A stretch of DNA of 64,000 nucleotides from Flammeovirgaceae bacterium UBA1842 (GCA_002338655.1 DDIU01000019.1:44805-108804); one strand, 5' to 3'. Shown: positions 33,735-42,839, counted from the first letter of the stretch. Notes: a model not told the origin generated them from the letters alone. Translations and numbers: made by a program.

Positions 33735-33756
33735 AATTTCCTTTAATTTAAAATGA

Positions 33757-34578
33757 CTATTTAGTTAACTTGTGCTTTACCAAAAGGTCAACAAGTGTAA
33801 TTGACGCATCTTCCATTTGGTTTACCAAAGAGTCAATCTTAGATACCAAGTAGTTATAAAATACTTGAAGGATAATACCTACAATAAGACCTGCAACAGT
33901 TGTTAAAAGAGCAACTTTAATACCGTTAGCTACAATTTGAGGAGAAATATCACCAGCAGCTTCAATAGCATCGAATGCAGCAATCATACCAATTACAGTT
34001 CCCATGAAACCAAGCATTGGAGCTAGTGCAATAAACAATGAAACCCAAACAAGGCCTTTTTCTAATCTACCCATTTCTACAGAACCATAAGCAATGATAG
34101 ATTTCTCAACCATATCAATACCTTCTGACATTCTCATTAATCCTTGAGTGAAAATGGAAGCAACAGGACCTTTAGTGTTTCTGGTTACTTCTTTTGCTGC
34201 TTCAACACCACCTTGTGAAAGGGCATCTTCAACAGTAACTAAAAGTTTGTCGGTGTTTGTAGTTGCTAAATTCAAAGTAATAATTCTTTCAATTGCAATT
34301 GCAAGTCCAATAATCAAACACAATAATACAGGTGTCATGAATTTCCAATCACCTTCAATAAATTTGTCTTTTATTACCTGATGAAAAGAAGCTTCTTCTT
34401 CCACAGCAGCAGGTTCTGGGTCATTGACCATCACTTCTTCCACAGCAGCAGCTGGCTCTTCAGCTTGTGTTGAATCAACCATAGAAGTTGTAGTATCTGT
34501 CGACTCATCTTGAGCCTGAGATTGAAAACCAAGGGTTAAGAACCCCACCAGCGCCAATAATGTAAATAGTTTTTTCAT
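33757..34578 (-). CDS. MotA/TolQ/ExbB proton channel family protein
   Basis: 273-residue first gene of the operon. An N-terminal signal peptide (MKKLFTLLALVGFLTLGFQSQAQ, cut near 23) is followed by an acidic Ala/Glu/Pro-rich periplasmic stretch (about 24-65). Three helices in ExbB arrangement follow, with the conserved GLVWVSLFIALAPMLGFMGTVIGMIAAFD and GIKVALLTTVAGLIVGI segments that line the channel. It would form the pentameric proton channel driving the ExbD subunits. The cleaved leader and acidic extension resemble the long ExbB variants of Bacteroidota and Gammaproteobacteria. Confidence 0.9.
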   Translation of the reverse strand: MKKLFTLLALVGFLTLGFQSQAQDESTDTTTSMVDSTQAEEPAAAVEEVMVNDPEPAAVEEEASFHQVIKDKFIEGDWKFMTPVLLCLIIGLAIAIERIITLNLATTNTDKLLVTVEDALSQGGVEAAKEVTRNTKGPVASIFTQGLMRMSEGIDMVEKSIIAYGSVEMGRLEKGLVWVSLFIALAPMLGFMGTVIGMIAAFDAIEAAGDISPQIVANGIKVALLTTVAGLIVGIILQVFYNYLVSKIDSLVNQMEDASITLVDLLVKHKLTK

Positions 34579-34723
34579 AGTTCAAGTTTTAAAATATTTC
34601 TCCGTTGTGAGAGGTTTTGTTAAGCAATTAGATAAAGTTAAAGTTAATTTAAAAGTTTTAATTCTTCGCAGTTCTGATTTTTTCTTAACTATATTGTTAG
34701 TTTTTGTTAAGCCGTTGTCCCTG

Positions 34724-34812
34724 AGGAGAGGAAGGGATTCGAACCCTCGGTGCCCTTTGACAGGCACACTCGCTTTCCAAGCGAGCACCATCGACCACTC
34801 GGTCACCTCTCC
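34724..34812 (-). tRNA. tRNA-Ser(GGA)
   Basis: Reads on the minus strand as acceptor GGAGAGG/CCTCTCC, D-arm, anticodon stem CTCGC-TTGGAAA-GCGAG with anticodon GGA, a long variable arm GTGCC...GGCAC diagnostic of serine tRNA, and T-arm with GGTTCGAATCC. CCA is not encoded. The base after the acceptor stem would be U, whereas G is usual at position 73 of serine tRNAs. It is isolated between the ExbB gene and asparaginase. Confidence 0.95.
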
Positions 34813-34894
34813 AATTGTAAGCCTTTTACTCACAAGAAGCACAAATAAATCAATAAAAAACACTTTATGCAAGCGCAGCTACAATTTATAAAAT

Positions 34895-35971
34895 TTAATT
34901 TATGCTCATTTCCCCACAGATGGATTCTATCATTCGTGATTTAATATTTTCAATGTTTTTTTCTTCTGCCAATACTATCATCAACTTGGTTACTGCCGCC
35001 TCTATAGTTAAATCAGATCCACCAATAACCCCCATTGCATGAAGGCCCTCACTGGTTTCGTACCTACCTTGATCAACCTTACCACCTGGACATTGAGATA
35101 CATTCAAAATAATAATGCCCTTTTCAATGGCTTTTTTTAGTGGGGTCAAAAACCAATCATGGGTGGGTGCATTCCCAGAACCATATGTTTCCAATACAAT
35201 CCCCCTTAAGTTTGGAATATTAATTATGCCTTCAACTGCCTCTTTAGAGATTCCAGGAAAAAGTTTTAGTACCACAATATTAGTATCGAAGCTTCCATGA
35301 AATATTAAATCCTTCTTTTGCTCTGTACGGTGGATGAATTTATGATTATAATTGATATCCACACCCGACTCTGCCAACATAGGGTAGTTTTCAGACTCAA
35401 ATGCATCAAATTGTTGACTTTCAACCTTTTTGGATCTATTACCCCTTAATAATACCGAATCGAAGTAGATAGCCACCTCAGGTACCACCGGTTTCTTATT
35501 AATCTTTGTGGAGGCAATTTCCAATGCCGTAATTAAATTTTCACGTGCATCGGAACGCGATGAAGAAATGGGTAACTGCGCTCCAGTGAAAATTACAGGC
35601 TTCTGTAAATTTTCCAGCATGAAACTGATGGCCGAAGCACTAAAGGCCATTGTATCGGTGCCGTGCAATACTACAAACCCATCATATTTATCATAATTAG
35701 TATATATCTTCTCTCCTATCTCCCGCCAATGTTGTGGATTTACATTTGAAGAGTCTATCGGAGTTTGAAATGAAAGTACTGTAATATTCAATTCCAACTG
35801 TCTTAATGATGGAATATGATCCATGATCAGACTAAAATCAAACGGAATAAGTACACCATTTTCATTATGAACCATTCCTAGTGTACCTCCAGTATATATT
35901 ATAAGAATAGAAGTATCTGGCGCTTTTACTGCTGAAGTAATTATTGTTGAAGTGGTGTATTCTATTTTCAT
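34895..35971 (-). CDS. ansA: L-asparaginase, type I (cytoplasmic)
   Basis: Hydrolyses asparagine to aspartate and ammonia. From the ATG at 35969-35971 the protein is 358 residues. The first active-site block is YTGGTLGM (26-33, nucleophile T27) and the second is VLHGTDTMAF (101-110, T105/D106). FTGAQLPISSSRSDARENL follows. No signal peptide is present, in line with the low-affinity type I enzyme. The start chosen lies one base after the tatD stop; a longer frame upstream would run into tatD and lacks family similarity. Confidence 0.92.
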   Translation of the reverse strand: MKIEYTTSTIITSAVKAPDTSILIIYTGGTLGMVHNENGVLIPFDFSLIMDHIPSLRQLELNITVLSFQTPIDSSNVNPQHWREIGEKIYTNYDKYDGFVVLHGTDTMAFSASAISFMLENLQKPVIFTGAQLPISSSRSDARENLITALEIASTKINKKPVVPEVAIYFDSVLLRGNRSKKVESQQFDAFESENYPMLAESGVDINYNHKFIHRTEQKKDLIFHGSFDTNIVVLKLFPGISKEAVEGIINIPNLRGIVLETYGSGNAPTHDWFLTPLKKAIEKGIIILNVSQCPGGKVDQGRYETSEGLHAMGVIGGSDLTIEAAVTKLMIVLAEEKNIENIKSRMIESICGEMSIN

Positions 35972-35972
35972 T

Positions 35973-36737
35973 TTACTGCTTAAATAATTGCATGGCATTT
36001 TGGGTTGTAGTCTTGCCCAACTCCTCAATAGATACTTTTTTAATCGTGGCAAGCTTTTCCGCTACTAGTTGAATAAACGCTGGTTCATTTCTTTTACCTC
36101 TATTTGGTGTAGGTGCCAGGTAAGGGCTGTCTGTTTCAAGTACAAGGTGCTTTAGATCTATTTCATTAAGAAACTTATCGATGCCTCCATGCTTAAATGT
36201 AACTACTCCACCGATACCCAAATAAAACCCGAGTTCAATAATCCTATTGGCTTGTTCCAGATTCCCAGAAAAACAATGAAATACACCTCGTAACTTTTCA
36301 TCTTTTAATTCAGCTACCATTTCAATAGTTTCATCAATAGATTCACGGCAGTGAATCACAACCGGTCTATCATACTTTTTTGCCCATTGGCACTGGATTT
36401 TAAATGCTTCCTTTTGCTGTTCCCAAAATGTCTTATCCCAATATAAATCGGTGCCAATCTCTCCTACTGCTGCCCACTCTCTTTTGGTCAACCATTCTTC
36501 AACAATATATAACTCCTTTTCAAAACCCTTACCTACGGAACATGGATGCAGCCCCATCATGGCAATGCAATTATCCGATCTCAACTCCAGTTCTAACATA
36601 CCATCAATAGAAGTATGGTCTATGTTAGGCATATAAATCTTGCCTACCCCTGCTTCCCATGCACGCTCCAAGGTTTCCTGAATATCATCAGCAAATTTGT
36701 CGGAATAAATGTGTGCATGTGTTTCTATAAGTGTCAT
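35973..36737 (-). CDS. tatD: TatD family metal-dependent hydrolase
   Basis: 254-residue TIM-barrel metallohydrolase of the TatD group (3'-5' exonuclease on DNA/RNA with hydroperoxide-damage roles in other bacteria). Metal ligands are visible in ETHAHI (H7, H9), the glutamate in GEIGTDLYWD, VIHCRES, GVFHCFSG and LETDSPYLAP. All are intact. It is directly coupled to the asparaginase gene downstream, an order common in Bacteroidota. Confidence 0.92.
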   Translation of the reverse strand: MTLIETHAHIYSDKFADDIQETLERAWEAGVGKIYMPNIDHTSIDGMLELELRSDNCIAMMGLHPCSVGKGFEKELYIVEEWLTKREWAAVGEIGTDLYWDKTFWEQQKEAFKIQCQWAKKYDRPVVIHCRESIDETIEMVAELKDEKLRGVFHCFSGNLEQANRIIELGFYLGIGGVVTFKHGGIDKFLNEIDLKHLVLETDSPYLAPTPNRGKRNEPAFIQLVAEKLATIKKVSIEELGKTTTQNAMQLFKQ

Positions 36738-36783
36738 TTACTACTGAATAATTAATTCACACAAAAAAGTCACAGGCTCAAAA

Positions 36784-37866
36784 CTAATATTTCCTTTCTT
36801 TCCATTTCACCTTGAATGGCATTAAATAAAAAAGTGAGGATGATAATGTAATCAGCCAAGAGTAGAATTCATAGAAAAGTAAGTGTAACCAGGGGGTTCT
36901 TTGTTTAGTGGCTTTCAATCCTAGAACAATAAAAACAGATTGAATTGCTGTTTTCAAAATTAAAATCGCCAATGCCAATTCAATGTTAAACCAAGCTAAA
37001 CTAACCAACAAGGGTAAATACATGGCTTGTATTATTAATAAGGCCACAATGGAAAAAGGCAACTGTACGGCTCCTTTCATCCAGCGTTTCCTTTGGTGCA
37101 TTAACCCTCCAAACGAATGGATTGGCTGTGAATAGGCAAGTACACCGGGTTCATAGAGCTGAACTACATCATAACCTTTCTTTTTTACTTGTTTGAAAAT
37201 TTCAAGATCCTCAGTAATAGAGAATGGTATCGATTCATAGCCGCCAATAGCATCATAGGCCTCCTTTGTCACCATCATGTTATTGCCCATGGTAGTGACG
37301 GGTTTGCCTATATTGTGCAATACCTTTACCATTGCCAAAGCAAATGTCCATTCCAAATTTTGCCAGTGGTTTCCCCTAACTGCCGTTACTCCGGTGACAA
37401 TGCCAACATTTTCAGTTACGGCACACAACATATTTGTTATCCATGCTTTGGGCAACGCAATATCTGCATCAGTGATAAATAAATATTGTCCATTGGCTTC
37501 ATGTGCCAGTTGTGCCAAAACATTGGCTTTCCCCCTCAAATGGGCAATTGGTTTTTCAATTTGTATTATACTACAATTGCTTTTTTCTCTCAAAAGAAGC
37601 TTGGTCTTCTTGTAAGTTCTGTCAGTGGATCCATCATCACCAACAATAATTTGTATTTTTTCAGGTGGGTAATCCTGGTTCAATAAACTTTGTAGGCATC
37701 GGGAAATATTGGCCTCCTCGTTTCTTGCCGCTATCAAAATAGAGACCAACGGATATTGAGTTAATGGCTCAATGCTCCTAGACGAATGCGTTATTAACCA
37801 AAAAACGATAAGCAATATATCAGCTAATAATACAATCCCAATCAGCAGTAACAATATGTCTATCAT
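36784..37866 (-). CDS. Family 2 glycosyltransferase, membrane-bound processive type
   Basis: 360 residues: N-terminal helix (5-25), GT-A domain with GDDGSTD (76-82) and the metal-binding TDADIA (132-137), catalytic TED (218-220), the QRKRW motif (258-262) typical of processive beta-glycosyltransferases, then three C-terminal helices. It probably polymerises or extends a beta-linked envelope glycan such as poly-N-acetylglucosamine. Its ATG overlaps the stop of the NodB deacetylase gene (ATGA), so the two are translated together. That suggests synthesis and deacetylation of one polymer. Confidence 0.88.
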   Translation of the reverse strand: MIDILLLLIGIVLLADILLIVFWLITHSSRSIEPLTQYPLVSILIAARNEEANISRCLQSLLNQDYPPEKIQIIVGDDGSTDRTYKKTKLLLREKSNCSIIQIEKPIAHLRGKANVLAQLAHEANGQYLFITDADIALPKAWITNMLCAVTENVGIVTGVTAVRGNHWQNLEWTFALAMVKVLHNIGKPVTTMGNNMMVTKEAYDAIGGYESIPFSITEDLEIFKQVKKKGYDVVQLYEPGVLAYSQPIHSFGGLMHQRKRWMKGAVQLPFSIVALLIIQAMYLPLLVSLAWFNIELALAILILKTAIQSVFIVLGLKATKQRTPWLHLLFYEFYSWLITLSSSLFYLMPFKVKWKERKY

Positions 37867-38483
37867 AATGATCGAAATTCAAAACCTTGGCTCTTAAAAT
37901 GTTCAATGTACCTTGGTACGGTAAATTTTAAATTTTTCTCTGCTTTAATGTTATCATGAAACAAGACAATGGATCCTTTACTGGTGCTTTGTATGGAATG
38001 TTTAAGGCATTGTTCCGGTGTGACCGAATGACTATAATCTCCTGTTAGTACATCCCACATCATTATCTTTTTACCAGATAACCGTTTGATCTGGCTCCTT
38101 TTTATTTTTCCATAGGGAGGGCGAAACAAATCCAAACCCTGACCGAGCTTAGCTAATTCTATTTCGCATTTGACAATATTGTCAATATAATTACTGTCAG
38201 TTGTTTGCCATCCATTTAGGTGATTGTAAGTATGGTTTCCAAGCTTATGACCATTGTCAATGACCATTTGGGCAATATTATTATGCTTCCGTAAATTATC
38301 GCCCACACAAAAAAAAGTGGCCTTGGCCTTATAATCGGCTAGGCAATCAAGAACGAATTCAGTCAAATTGGGAATTGGGCCATCGTCAAAAGTTAGGTAA
38401 ATCACTTTCTCAGTAGTGGGTTTTTGCCACGTTAATGTAGGGTATAACTTTTTGACCACCCATGGAGTACGATGAAAGAACAT
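37863..38483 (-). CDS. NodB-type polysaccharide deacetylase
   Basis: 206-residue carbohydrate esterase family 4 domain. Motif 1 is TFDDGP (31-36), with catalytic base D33 and metal ligand D34. Motif 2 is HTYNH (84-88), with both metal histidines. RPPYGK is motif 3 and VLFHDN carries the late histidine. No classical signal peptide is seen, though the first residues are hydrophobic-aromatic. It likely N-deacetylates the product of the coupled glycosyltransferase downstream. Its start overlaps the phosphatase stop (TAATG). Confidence 0.9.
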   Translation of the reverse strand: MFFHRTPWVVKKLYPTLTWQKPTTEKVIYLTFDDGPIPNLTEFVLDCLADYKAKATFFCVGDNLRKHNNIAQMVIDNGHKLGNHTYNHLNGWQTTDSNYIDNIVKCEIELAKLGQGLDLFRPPYGKIKRSQIKRLSGKKIMMWDVLTGDYSHSVTPEQCLKHSIQSTSKGSIVLFHDNIKAEKNLKFTVPRYIEHFKSQGFEFRSL

Positions 38484-39703
38484 TACATATCTACTTTACA
38501 AGACAACATAGTAATGTCATCGTGGTAGCCCATTTTACCTTTAAAACCATCCAAATTGATGATGATATCCTGATGAATTTTTTTCAAATCCTTTTTGCCA
38601 TTTTCTTTGAAGTATTGAATAAGCCTCTCCTGCCCAAATTCCTGTTCCTTTTCATCCATGGTTTCGGTCAGTCCATCGGTATAGCAAAACAATAGGAATT
38701 CATCTAAATCGGTAATAAACCCTTCATTGACAAAAGGTAACGGGTTTATAGCTCCCAATACTGTAGAGCCTTCTTCAAGTAAAGTAGTCCCATTTTTATC
38801 TATTAATATTGGTGGATTATGGCCGGCATTGATGTAGACTAGTGTCTTTAATTTATGATCATAAATGGCCGCAAAAAAAGTGATGAATTTTTCGCCCTTG
38901 GCATTTTCCAATACCTGGTAGTTGAGTTCGTTTACGATTTCTACAAGATTGGGGGTTTGGCGAATCAAGGTCCGTAATGATGCCTGAAAGTTGGACATCA
39001 TCAAAGCTGCAGGAATTCCCTTCCCAGACACATCGGCAATACATATCAGGAACTGATTCTGGTTAATTGGAATATAGTCATAGTAATCACCACCGATCCT
39101 ATCATGTGGTAAATAGCTGGCTTCGATTTTAAGCCGCATACCATAGGGCAATACTTCCGGAAACAAAAACTGTTGTACATCACTCGCTATTTCAAGCTCT
39201 TTTCTGAGTGCTTCCTGTTCCAACTGTTGCCTGGCCAATTTCTTATTTTCAATGGCAACAATTATAATATTGGTCAATGCTTGAATAAAACGGATTCCGC
39301 TTTTCTTCATCTCCTCATCATCGGCATCAATATGTATATCACCAACAAATACTACTGCAAGCACATCCGTTTTGTGGTAAATGGGGATCATAAAATCAAA
39401 CTCTCCAAACACATCTTCACGATCTTTTATTTGTGTTAGGGTTTTATAATCCAAAAAACATTCGTCTAACGGATGGTTAAAACAGTTGATGGTAGTACCG
39501 AAGTTGACTTTACAATTCCATTCATTATCATATACATAAAGGGCAAGTTTTTTAAGGTTGAGGTTTCCTCTTAGTGTGAAGTCATATATTTTATAGAGGG
39601 ACTGCTCTGGCAAATTACTATTGATCGCTTGGGTGATCTCAAGCAAAGCGTTTAGTTCGAGTTCTTTAAGGTTAAATTTATTCTGTAAAGAAAGTGTCTC
39701 CAT
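38483..39703 (-). CDS. SpoIIE/RsbU-type PP2C phosphatase with GAF-like sensor
   Basis: 406 residues from the ATG at 39701-39703. A GAF-like domain (about 20-150), a short coiled coil (150-175) and a PPM/SpoIIE phosphatase domain (175-406) are visible. Metal-binding acids are intact: GGDYYDY (204-210), ADVSGKG (223-229), YTDGLTE and GYHDDITML. Such enzymes dephosphorylate anti-sigma-factor antagonists. No partner-switch protein is adjacent; instead it is translationally coupled to a polysaccharide deacetylase and glycosyltransferase, hinting at control of glycan synthesis. Confidence 0.9.
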   Translation of the reverse strand: METLSLQNKFNLKELELNALLEITQAINSNLPEQSLYKIYDFTLRGNLNLKKLALYVYDNEWNCKVNFGTTINCFNHPLDECFLDYKTLTQIKDREDVFGEFDFMIPIYHKTDVLAVVFVGDIHIDADDEEMKKSGIRFIQALTNIIIVAIENKKLARQQLEQEALRKELEIASDVQQFLFPEVLPYGMRLKIEASYLPHDRIGGDYYDYIPINQNQFLICIADVSGKGIPAALMMSNFQASLRTLIRQTPNLVEIVNELNYQVLENAKGEKFITFFAAIYDHKLKTLVYINAGHNPPILIDKNGTTLLEEGSTVLGAINPLPFVNEGFITDLDEFLLFCYTDGLTETMDEKEQEFGQERLIQYFKENGKKDLKKIHQDIIINLDGFKGKMGYHDDITMLSCKVDM

Positions 39704-39780
39704 AGTAATTCTTAGTGGGCTGAACCCTAAAAGCAATATAATTAATAACTAACTGTAACACAAAAGGCCTCACCTTAAGG

Positions 39781-40011
39781 TTGAGCTTACCGAGTCAGGT
39801 TGAGCCGGTCGAAACCCGCCTTCGACAGGCTCAGGCTGACATATTCGACAGGCTCAACTTGACAATTAATACGTTCTTTGCCGGATTTATTCCCGCCTGT
39901 CTACCGACAAAGGCAGGCATCCCCAACCAAGAGACCCTGAAATAAAACCGGGGAGGCGCTTATAAATAAATTTCGTCATCTCATAACACCTACAACAGGT
40001 TCAGCATGACA
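39781..40011. repeat. Cluster of ttcgacaggctca-type intergenic repeats
   Basis: The 333-bp gap between two minus-strand genes holds no supportable gene. Copies ttcgacaggctcaggctgac at 39821-39840 and ttcgacaggctcaacttgac at 39844-39863, an inverted copy at 39795-39813, and a degenerate copy caggttcagcatgaca at 39996-40011. A cgcctg...caggca hairpin lies around 39893-39920. Looks like a non-mobile dispersed repeat of the phylum. Confidence 0.75.
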
Positions 40012-40036
40012 TGTTTTGCAAAACCTATAATTTGAA

Positions 40037-41128
40037 TTAGTGCCTTCTGCCCTTCCAGCTATAATTGCCAAAATTAGCAGCAATACCGAAGATCAGCACA
40101 TAAATCGGATAAAGTATTTGTGCCAATGGGTAAATTAAAATGGAAAACGGAATTTGAAGTGATTTTAGTACCGAGTAGATCAAAAATCCATCAAGAATCA
40201 ATTTTAAGCTTAGGGCGATAGCCAGCAGAGCAGAATAATCAACAAAAAGATGGAATATGGCAGCAACAGTAGCCCCTGTCGAGCAGAAAATAAGTACCGC
40301 CAGCATTGATTTATAAATACCGTTGTTGGCTGACCACTTACTTGCCCATCTTTTTCGTTGATTATAAAATTCACCTAATGTCTTACAAGCCGCGGTTGTA
40401 ACCCGTGCATCTGCCTGCTTGGCATAAAATACCTGTTTAGGGAATTGGTTGTGAATTTTAGCAAGTAAAAACTCATCGTCCCCACTAGCAATGTGTTCAT
40501 TGCCATCATATCCATTAACCGTTTCAAAGGCCAATTTGCGAAAAGCAAGATTAGCTCCATTGCACATTGTGGGTAACCCTAGCTGTAAACTGGCCGCACC
40601 AACACCAATGAGTGGGGCGAATTCAACCTGCTGAAGCTTTGAAAAGAGTTTTCCATTATTGATTAATGCAACTCCACCAAAAACCATTTGAGCCTTCATA
40701 TTATTAAAAAAGTAATCAAATACTTTTAGCCAGTTGGGATGATGTTGGCAATCCGCATCAGTGGTTACAATGATATCACCTTTTGCTGCATTGATACCCA
40801 CTGTCAAAGCTGCCTTTTTTCCAGATCGCCCTTCGGGCAACGAAATCAACTTAAGTTTGATTGTCGATTCAGCAATAACTTGAATTGAATCATCTTCCGA
40901 ATGATCATTGACAAGGATTATTTCATATCGATCAAAATTCAATTGAGATAAAGAATTGAGCAAAGTTGGGAGGTGTTCGCTTTCGTTGCGAAAGGGAACA
41001 ATAATAGAGTAGAAAAACTTGCTATGGCTTACTTCTTTATAAATTGAATCAATTTTCAACCACCCAAAGAGCATGATCACAAGCCAAAAAAGGTAAATCC
41101 CTAATATTGCTATGATAATCCAGCTCAT
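40037..41128 (-). CDS. Family 2 glycosyltransferase, membrane-bound
   Basis: 363 residues: N-terminal helix (3-22), GT-A domain with VPFRNES, VNDHSEDD (73-80) and metal-binding TTDADCQHH (122-130), then NQRKRWASKW, and two to three C-terminal helices. Similar in plan to the enzyme at 36784, but in a separate transcript after the repeat region. Its ATG overlaps the stop of the LPG_synthase_TM-like gene by four bases. It may elongate a surface glycan or glycosylate a lipid; substrate unknown. Confidence 0.87.
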   Translation of the reverse strand: MSWIIIAILGIYLFWLVIMLFGWLKIDSIYKEVSHSKFFYSIIVPFRNESEHLPTLLNSLSQLNFDRYEIILVNDHSEDDSIQVIAESTIKLKLISLPEGRSGKKAALTVGINAAKGDIIVTTDADCQHHPNWLKVFDYFFNNMKAQMVFGGVALINNGKLFSKLQQVEFAPLIGVGAASLQLGLPTMCNGANLAFRKLAFETVNGYDGNEHIASGDDEFLLAKIHNQFPKQVFYAKQADARVTTAACKTLGEFYNQRKRWASKWSANNGIYKSMLAVLIFCSTGATVAAIFHLFVDYSALLAIALSLKLILDGFLIYSVLKSLQIPFSILIYPLAQILYPIYVLIFGIAANFGNYSWKGRRH

Positions 41129-42057
41129 TTCCTATTCCATTTTAGTTGTAGTACTAGCGGTAAACCAACAAGCGTTGGAACCAATATATTGATTACCCAA
41201 ATGAATAGGCTGGCGCAAACTACCGGCAATATCTCTACATGATATTGTTCAAAAAAGTAAATGGCCGAATATTCCCTGATTCCCAAATCGCTCAAAAAAT
41301 TGAATGAGGGTAGTAGGGATTTGGCCAAGAAAATCCAGGTAACTCCCGCTGAAGCCAATATGTGATCAAGGGTGGGTAGAAAGGCTTTTAAAATCAATAG
41401 GAATTGAAAACAAAAGACTAGGTACCTTGCCATGGATAGGCTCTGGAGTAAGATCAGCTGATTGACTGAATATTCGGCAATGATGCTTAGGTATTTTTTT
41501 GTTAACCGTATCAACCATTTGTTCTTAAAAAGGAAAATAAACAATAACATTAATAATGTTGCTATTAAAAGTGCCAATAGCATAGGTTTGGCCCCCAACA
41601 GATAATATATTCCAAATAAACCGAACACACCCGTGGCGATCATCTGACTTATACGCCCCAGCATAATGGCTCCCACCAATCTTAATCTATTGTCATTCCC
41701 CGAGGATAGGATTCGACCAAAATAATCACCTACTGCATGTGGGGTGATGAAACCCAAGGTAATACCTGTTAACACCCCATTCAAAGCTTGCAACATAGTT
41801 ATGGGCTGCAATTTCCCACTTAGAAGCTTCCATTTCAGTGTTTCCAGTAGCCAGTTGATAGGCATCAGTAATATGACCACAATAAACAGATGCTTAGAAG
41901 AATTCATGGCTTTAGAAACGAGTGTAGTCATTTGACCAATCAAATCCTCCTGTTCTTCCAGTTTAAAATATAACATTACCGCCACAATGACAATCACCAA
42001 TAATTTAGCAACTAGCATTATTAGACTGGATGTCTTTTGGGTTATTTTAGCCTTCAT
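41125..42057 (-). CDS. Flippase-like integral membrane protein (LPG synthase TM family)
   Basis: 310 residues with about eight membrane helices. It matches the UPF0104/lysylphosphatidylglycerol synthase transmembrane family: NWLLETLKWK, LNGVLTGITLGFITPHAVGDYFGR and SLLPSFNFLSDLGIREYSAIYFF are characteristic. The cytoplasmic aminoacyl-transferase domain of MprF is absent, so this is the stand-alone membrane half thought to move lipids. Co-translated with the glycosyltransferase downstream, so a lipid-linked glycan is a plausible cargo. Confidence 0.82.
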   Translation of the reverse strand: MKAKITQKTSSLIMLVAKLLVIVIVAVMLYFKLEEQEDLIGQMTTLVSKAMNSSKHLFIVVILLMPINWLLETLKWKLLSGKLQPITMLQALNGVLTGITLGFITPHAVGDYFGRILSSGNDNRLRLVGAIMLGRISQMIATGVFGLFGIYYLLGAKPMLLALLIATLLMLLFIFLFKNKWLIRLTKKYLSIIAEYSVNQLILLQSLSMARYLVFCFQFLLILKAFLPTLDHILASAGVTWIFLAKSLLPSFNFLSDLGIREYSAIYFFEQYHVEILPVVCASLFIWVINILVPTLVGLPLVLQLKWNRK

Positions 42058-42146
42058 TTATCTATATTGCAAAGTGGCCAAAATAGAGAAAAATAATGAG
42101 TACCATCTGAGAAAATATTTTTCTATAAGGCACAAAACTACCCCAA

Positions 42147-42181
42147 CCCTAAAGGGTGTTGATCATGATATGCCTTTAGGG
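42147..42181. repeat. Inverted repeat ccctaaagg/cctttaggg
   Basis: Nine-base arms separated by 17 bases in the 221-bp divergent gap before ruvC. The arm sequence resembles the core of the repeats at 63731-64000. The remaining gap shows AT-rich sequence and no gene. Confidence 0.6.
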
Positions 42182-42278
42182 AAATAAAAAAGGGTGTTTT
42201 TAATGTGAATTACAAAACTTGAAAAATCTTTTCCCGGATGGTTTAATTACATCTTTGTTGTATAGGTAATTTAGTAGG

Positions 42279-42839
42279 ATGGCAAAAAATAATCAAAAAG
42301 AGCAGATAATTTTAGGACTTGATCCGGGAACAAGTGTCATGGGCTATGGCTTGATTTCCGTAAAAGGTCAGGAAATGACTTTGATTCAGTTTGGTGTCAT
42401 TCACTTGAGCAAGTATGCCAACCACGAAATAAAGCTAAAAAAGATCTTTGAAAGGGTGATAGGCATTATTGATGAGTACCATCCAGATGAAGTAGCCCTT
42501 GAAGCTCCATTTTTTGGTAAGAATGTGCAATCGATGTTGAAACTAGGAAGGGCTCAAGGAGTGGCTATGGCAGCGGCATTATCCCGGGAAGTACCAATCA
42601 CAGAATATGCCCCAAAAAAAGTAAAGCAATCGGTGACAAGTAATGGAAATGCATCTAAAGAACAGGTTGCGAATATGTTGATGACCCTTTTAAAAATTAA
42701 GGAGATGCCCAAACTACTTGATGCCAGTGACGCACTGGGAGTAGCGGTTTGTCATTTTTTTCAAAAGGGAAACAATTCATCTAAAAGTGTTAAAAGCTGG
42801 AAGGCCTTTGTGGGAGATAATCCTGGAAGGGTGAAGTAA
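42279..42839 (+). CDS. ruvC: Holliday junction resolvase RuvC
   Basis: Dimeric endonuclease that cuts Holliday junctions with RuvAB. Of 186 residues; catalytic acids D15 (GLDPGT), E75 (LEAPFFGKN), D147 and D150 (DASDALGVAVCH) are all present. The basic segment APKKVKQSVTSNGNASKEQV matches the DNA-binding region. The C-terminus is about ten residues longer than in E. coli. It is alone on its strand between polysaccharide genes; ruvA and ruvB are not in the window. Confidence 0.95.
   Translation: MAKNNQKEQIILGLDPGTSVMGYGLISVKGQEMTLIQFGVIHLSKYANHEIKLKKIFERVIGIIDEYHPDEVALEAPFFGKNVQSMLKLGRAQGVAMAAALSREVPITEYAPKKVKQSVTSNGNASKEQVANMLMTLLKIKEMPKLLDASDALGVAVCHFFQKGNNSSKSVKSWKAFVGDNPGRVK

Noticed and set aside
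34582..34891. Two 94-96-residue frames across the tRNA gene
   Set aside because: They translate tRNA-Ser and its flanks; the RRGRDSNPRCPLTGTL-type peptide is a known artefact of tRNA-Ser regions.
35972..36052. Longer asparaginase start
   Set aside because: It would overlap tatD by 80 bp and adds a basic tail with no family support; the ATG at 35971 lies one base after the tatD stop.
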